Source: CAJBVG01 sp943372995
Lineage (GTDB): Bacteria > Bacteroidota > Bacteroidia > Sphingobacteriales > Sphingobacteriaceae
Length of the DNA stretch: 64,000 nt
Direction: 5' to 3'
NCBI GenBank assembly: GCA_943372995.1
Contig: CALSAQ010000003.1
Span: 310,001 to 374,000 of the forward strand
Positions 61,060 to 64,000 of this stretch are shown one piece after another. The notes beneath the pieces were generated by a model that saw only the letters and a program-made list of their open reading frames with translations, was not told where the DNA came from and made no database searches. Position numbers and translations under genes: made by a program. Positions within the stretch are counted from its first letter, which is position 1. Each line of letters begins with the position of its first letter.

Positions 61060-62034
61060 ATGCGCAAAATAACACTTTTTATGGGAATTCTGGTCCTCAT
61101 AGGATCAGGATTAGCCTACTCTTGGGGCTTTTTTGCCCACAAAAGAGTGAACAGGTTAGCCGTTTTTACGCTACCTAAAGAACTGATGGGCTTTTATAAG
61201 AGCAATATCGACTATATCACAGAACAGGCTGTAGCGCCAGATAAAAGACGTTATTCCGACAAAGAAGAGGCTCCTCGTCATTATTTAGATGCAGACCACT
61301 ACCACCCGACCCACCCATTCGATAGCATCCCCATGAAATGGAATGATGCAAAGGCAAAATATTCTGAAGATACATTAAAAGAATATGGAACAGTTCCTTG
61401 GAGGATTCAAGAGCGCTTAAACCAACTTACTCAAGCCTTTAAGGAAAGGGATTCGGCAAAAATATTGTTTTATTCGGCAGATTTAGGCCATTATGTAGCC
61501 GATGCTTGTGTTCCATTGCATTCTACATTGAATTATGATGGGCAAATGACTGGGCAGAAAGGATTACATAGTTTCTGGGAATCGCGTTTACCAGAACTTT
61601 TTGCCAACGATTACTATTACTGGGTTGGTAAAGCCGAATATATAGAAGATCCATTAGCAGAATCTTTTAATTTATTAAAGGGCAGTTTTGCAGCTTTAGA
61701 CTCCGTGTTTAATTACGAAAAAGAACTTAGCTTAAAATTCGGAGACGATAAAAAGTACAGTATGGAGCAAAAAGGGAATAAAAATGTAAGAGTATATTCT
61801 TATGAATTCTCGAAAGCCTATCACGAAAAATTAGATGGCATGGTGGAGCGTCGAATGAGAGTAGCTATAAAAGCAGTAGGTAGTTATTGGTATACCGCTT
61901 GGGTAAATGCAGGTCAGCCTAACATGAAAAAACTCATTAATAAATCTCAAAATTCAGAAGAAAAAGAAAGAATTTCTAAAGAGGAAGCGGCCTATAAACA
62001 AGGCAAAGCATTGGGAAGAAAAGAGAGTGATTAA
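61060..62034 (+). CDS. Zinc-dependent phospholipase C / S1-P1-nuclease-like secreted protein
   Basis: 324 residues. Signal peptide 1-21 with a cleavage site AYS|WGF; this would make W22 the mature N-terminus, as in zinc PLC and S1/P1 nucleases, where that tryptophan is a metal ligand. Further ligands line up: H27, H74 (PRHYLDADHY), H144 and D148 (DLGHYVADACVPLH), H154, and H170/E174 (GLHSFWESR). The fold binds three zinc ions. Whether it cleaves phospholipids or nucleic acids cannot be decided. The C-terminal 100 residues are charged and helical. Its stop codon is directly followed by the word-array hairpin at 62035. Confidence 0.85.
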   Translation: MRKITLFMGILVLIGSGLAYSWGFFAHKRVNRLAVFTLPKELMGFYKSNIDYITEQAVAPDKRRYSDKEEAPRHYLDADHYHPTHPFDSIPMKWNDAKAKYSEDTLKEYGTVPWRIQERLNQLTQAFKERDSAKILFYSADLGHYVADACVPLHSTLNYDGQMTGQKGLHSFWESRLPELFANDYYYWVGKAEYIEDPLAESFNLLKGSFAALDSVFNYEKELSLKFGDDKKYSMEQKGNKNVRVYSYEFSKAYHEKLDGMVERRMRVAIKAVGSYWYTAWVNAGQPNMKKLINKSQNSEEKERISKEEAAYKQGKALGRKESD

Positions 62035-62105
62035 TATGCTGGAATGCTGATATGCTGGAATGCTAGTATTTTATTAGCATATTAACATATCAGCATATTA
62101 GCATA
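62035..62105. repeat. Compact 8-bp word-array hairpin (four plus four units)
   Basis: TATGCTGG, AATGCTGA, TATGCTGG, AATGCTAG, then a 7-base loop, then TTAGCATA, TTAACATA, TCAGCATA, TTAGCATA. It starts on the base after the preceding stop codon and ends five bases before the dnaN stop. It uses the same word and inverted plan as the pair around the four-helix-bundle gene, but without a gene in the loop. Confidence 0.92.
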
Positions 62106-62109
62106 CGAA

Positions 62110-63234
62110 CTAGGCATAGCTATTCAACATTACAGGCATAACCAACATCAATACATCTTCATTATTATCTGTATTAACTGGTAATAAAATACCTGCTCTG
62201 TTTGGAGTCGACATTTCTAAGATTACTTCTTCAGTATTTAAGTTACTTAACATTTCGATAATAAACTTCGCGTTAAAGCCGATTTCAATATCTTCTCCTT
62301 CGTACTGGCAACTTAGGCGTTCGTGAGCTTCGTTTGAGAAGTCCATATCTTCAGCCGAAATTTGTAATTCCGAACCAGAAATTTTCAACCTTACTTGGTG
62401 AGTAGTTTTATTTGAGAAAATAGATACACGACGTAAGCATGATAATAATTGATTACGATCGATTGTTAATTTATTAGGATTATTTACAGGTATTACTGCT
62501 TCGTAATCAGGATATTTCTCATCAATTAATCTACAGATTAAGTTTACATTATTAAATGAGAAGGAAGCATTCGTATTGTTATATTCAACACTTACACTGA
62601 TATCCTCTACTGGTAATGAGGTTTTTAATAAGTTCAACGCTTTTTTAGGCAGGATAAAAGAATTACTTACATCCGCTTTAGCATCTCTTCTTCTATATCT
62701 TACTAATTTATGAGCATCTGTGGCTACAAAAGTTAGGTTTTCCGACGACATCTGGCAATAAACACCGGTCATTGCTGGACGTAATTCATCAGTACTCACA
62801 GCGAAAATAGTTTTTGCAATTGCTTCAGATAATACCGATGCCGATATCATCAACGATGCAGCTTGTTCAATTCTTGGAATTTTAGGAAAATCCTCTCCAT
62901 TTTCACCAACTAACTTGTACTTACCTTCTCCTGCAGTCATCTCTATTGAAAAGTTTTCAGCAGAAATAGTAAAGGTAATAGGTTGTTCTGGTAGTGTTTT
63001 TAAGGTATCCAATAAAATCTTAGAAGGAACAGCAATTTTACCATTTTCTTTCGCCTCAACAGCTAAAGAGGTTGTCATGGTAGTTTGCAAATCCGTTGCC
63101 GAAACAGTTAGATTTCCACTATTAATTTCAAATAAGAAATTTTCAATAATAGGGAGAACTGTATTAGTGCTTAAGGCACCGCTAATCACTTGTAATTGCT
63201 TCAATAATGCCGAAGAAGATACAATAAACTTCAT
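62110..63234 (-). CDS. dnaN: DNA polymerase III beta subunit (sliding clamp)
   Basis: 374 residues. Three clamp domains are recognisable: MKFIVSSSALLKQLQVISGALS, the middle FAVSTDELRPAMTGVYCQM with FVATDAHKLVRYRR, and the last EIGFNAKFIIEMLSNLNTEEVILEM ending VLMLVMPVML. It holds DNA polymerase III on DNA. A TATATTTG (63261-63268) lies 26 bases upstream as a possible -7 element without a clear -33. No oriC-like DnaA-box cluster or dnaA gene is visible nearby. Confidence 0.98.
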   Translation of the reverse strand: MKFIVSSSALLKQLQVISGALSTNTVLPIIENFLFEINSGNLTVSATDLQTTMTTSLAVEAKENGKIAVPSKILLDTLKTLPEQPITFTISAENFSIEMTAGEGKYKLVGENGEDFPKIPRIEQAASLMISASVLSEAIAKTIFAVSTDELRPAMTGVYCQMSSENLTFVATDAHKLVRYRRRDAKADVSNSFILPKKALNLLKTSLPVEDISVSVEYNNTNASFSFNNVNLICRLIDEKYPDYEAVIPVNNPNKLTIDRNQLLSCLRRVSIFSNKTTHQVRLKISGSELQISAEDMDFSNEAHERLSCQYEGEDIEIGFNAKFIIEMLSNLNTEEVILEMSTPNRAGILLPVNTDNNEDVLMLVMPVMLNSYA

Positions 63235-63283
63235 TTCTTAATTTTTTTCTAGTTTGATAGCAAATATATAATATTAATTGAGC

Positions 63284-64000
63284 TTATTTAACTGGGGTGG
63301 AAAAGAAATCTTTATAACTGGCTATTAAAGGGTTAAACACTCTATATTGCCCATTATAAACAGTTCCTCCATTAATTCTTACAAAACAACGGTCGCGGTC
63401 GAAATCATATTCTTCTGATTTTGGCAGAAATTTTTCCCCGTCAAAATACCTTTTGTATAGCTCGACCTTTTTAGCTTGCCCCTCTTTATTATACACCGTA
63501 ATAATGGCAATTAAGTTTTCTGGGATAAGAAGTTGTTCTATGTTAACTTTTTTAGTGTTCAATATATTCTCATATTGAATGTCGGCATAACCTATTAAAT
63601 AGTTCCTGAGAAACTCGCCATTAATACCCCCTTTAGCAGTGTCTCCAGCTTTGTTAAACAAAGAAACATGTTTTGCTCCTTCTACTTTCAAAGTGAATGA
63701 AGCTTCGTTACTTTGTGGATATTCAATTTGAATTATACTGATATCTTGTGGGGCAATTCTGAAAATCTCTCTATCCTTCCATACTTCCACATTAGCATTG
63801 TATCTAACGGTTAAATATCCATCAAACCCAGGTATATGTGTAATAAATGGATCATCTGCACCATCTAGCAACATAAATGTTCCAACTCCATCCATAGTAG
63901 CTCCACCTACAAAATACTTTTTCTCTAATGAACCATCAGTGTATATTTCTACCTGCACAGCTCCAGTAGCTAACTGTTTCATTAAATTTTCTTTCATTGG
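63284..64000 (-). CDS. DUF4340-like protein, C-terminal part
   Basis: The frame is open to the right edge, so only about the last 238 residues are present; the methionine at 63997 is probably internal. The visible pattern VEIYTDGSLEKKYFVGGATMDGVGTFMLLDGADDPFITHIPGF, then DREIFRIAPQDISIIQIEYP, fits the Bacteroidota DUF4340-like periplasmic proteins often found between gldG and dnaN. That context would place a gliding-type ABC transporter locus just outside the window, but none of it is visible. Function unknown. Confidence 0.6.
   Translation of the reverse strand, partial: PMKENLMKQLATGAVQVEIYTDGSLEKKYFVGGATMDGVGTFMLLDGADDPFITHIPGFDGYLTVRYNANVEVWKDREIFRIAPQDISIIQIEYPQSNEASFTLKVEGAKHVSLFNKAGDTAKGGINGEFLRNYLIGYADIQYENILNTKKVNIEQLLIPENLIAIITVYNKEGQAKKVELYKRYFDGEKFLPKSEEYDFDRDRCFVRINGGTVYNGQYRVFNPLIASYKDFFSTPVK

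Noticed and set aside
62110..63283. Chromosome origin near dnaN
   Set aside because: No dnaA gene, DnaA-box cluster or unwinding element could be recognised around dnaN; in this phylum dnaN is often away from oriC.

Overview
This window comes from a member of the Bacteroidota. It is AT-rich and lacks strong Shine-Dalgarno sites. Several upstream regions carry the phylum's promoter type (-7 TAnnTTTG with an upstream TTG). One large surface protein ends in a type IX secretion sorting domain, and large TonB-dependent receptors with carboxypeptidase-regulatory N-termini are present. Genus and species cannot be named from the sequence alone.

Layout. 1-1.6 kb: end of a universal stress protein and a convergent pgk. 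1.6-6.6 kb: a tightly coupled five-gene minus-strand operon encoding a FliF-like/FliG-like fusion, a FlgO-like outer-membrane protein, a TPR lipoprotein, a MotA-like and a MotB-like protein. I read this as a flagellar-type rotary motor with no filament, rod or export gene nearby. 6.8-14.1 kb: housekeeping genes (S4 protein, dapD, glycosyltransferase, YrdC-like, MFS, miaA, PRiA4-like, CCA-adding enzyme). 14.1-20.1 kb: a heavy-metal RND efflux system with the inner-membrane pump fused to a TolC-like factor. 20.1-24.3 kb: an accessory stretch with a four-helix-bundle gene between inverted word arrays, a DUF3467 gene, two tandem lipoproteins and a porin. 24.4-37.6 kb: the transcription/translation core (rpoC, rpoB, rplL, rplJ, rplA, rplK, nusG, secE, tRNA-Trp, tuf and four more tRNAs), all on the minus strand. 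37.9-43.9 kb: hpf, xerC-type recombinase, rpsU, acyl-CoA dehydrogenase, apt, an HhH protein and an OlsF-like bifunctional acyltransferase. 44-54.5 kb: a duplicated pair of TonB-dependent receptor plus beta-helix-like surface protein. 54.6-64 kb: Mpo1-like protein, rny, zapA, a coiled-coil protein, pheT, radC, rpsT, a zinc phospholipase C-like protein, dnaN and the end of a DUF4340-like gene.

Two things stand out. First, the motor operon: all torque-generating parts (stator A, stator B, rotor ring fused to switch protein) are recognisable, coupled to predicted outer-membrane partners. Second, about fifteen intergenic arrays of degenerate 7- or 8-bp words. Many begin at, or within a few bases of, a stop codon, and several fold into long hairpins. 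One pair of arms (12 and 15 units of the same 8-bp word, inverted) encloses the four-helix-bundle gene, which resembles the layout of 23S rRNA intervening sequences. No CRISPR array, insertion sequence, prophage or rRNA gene was seen.
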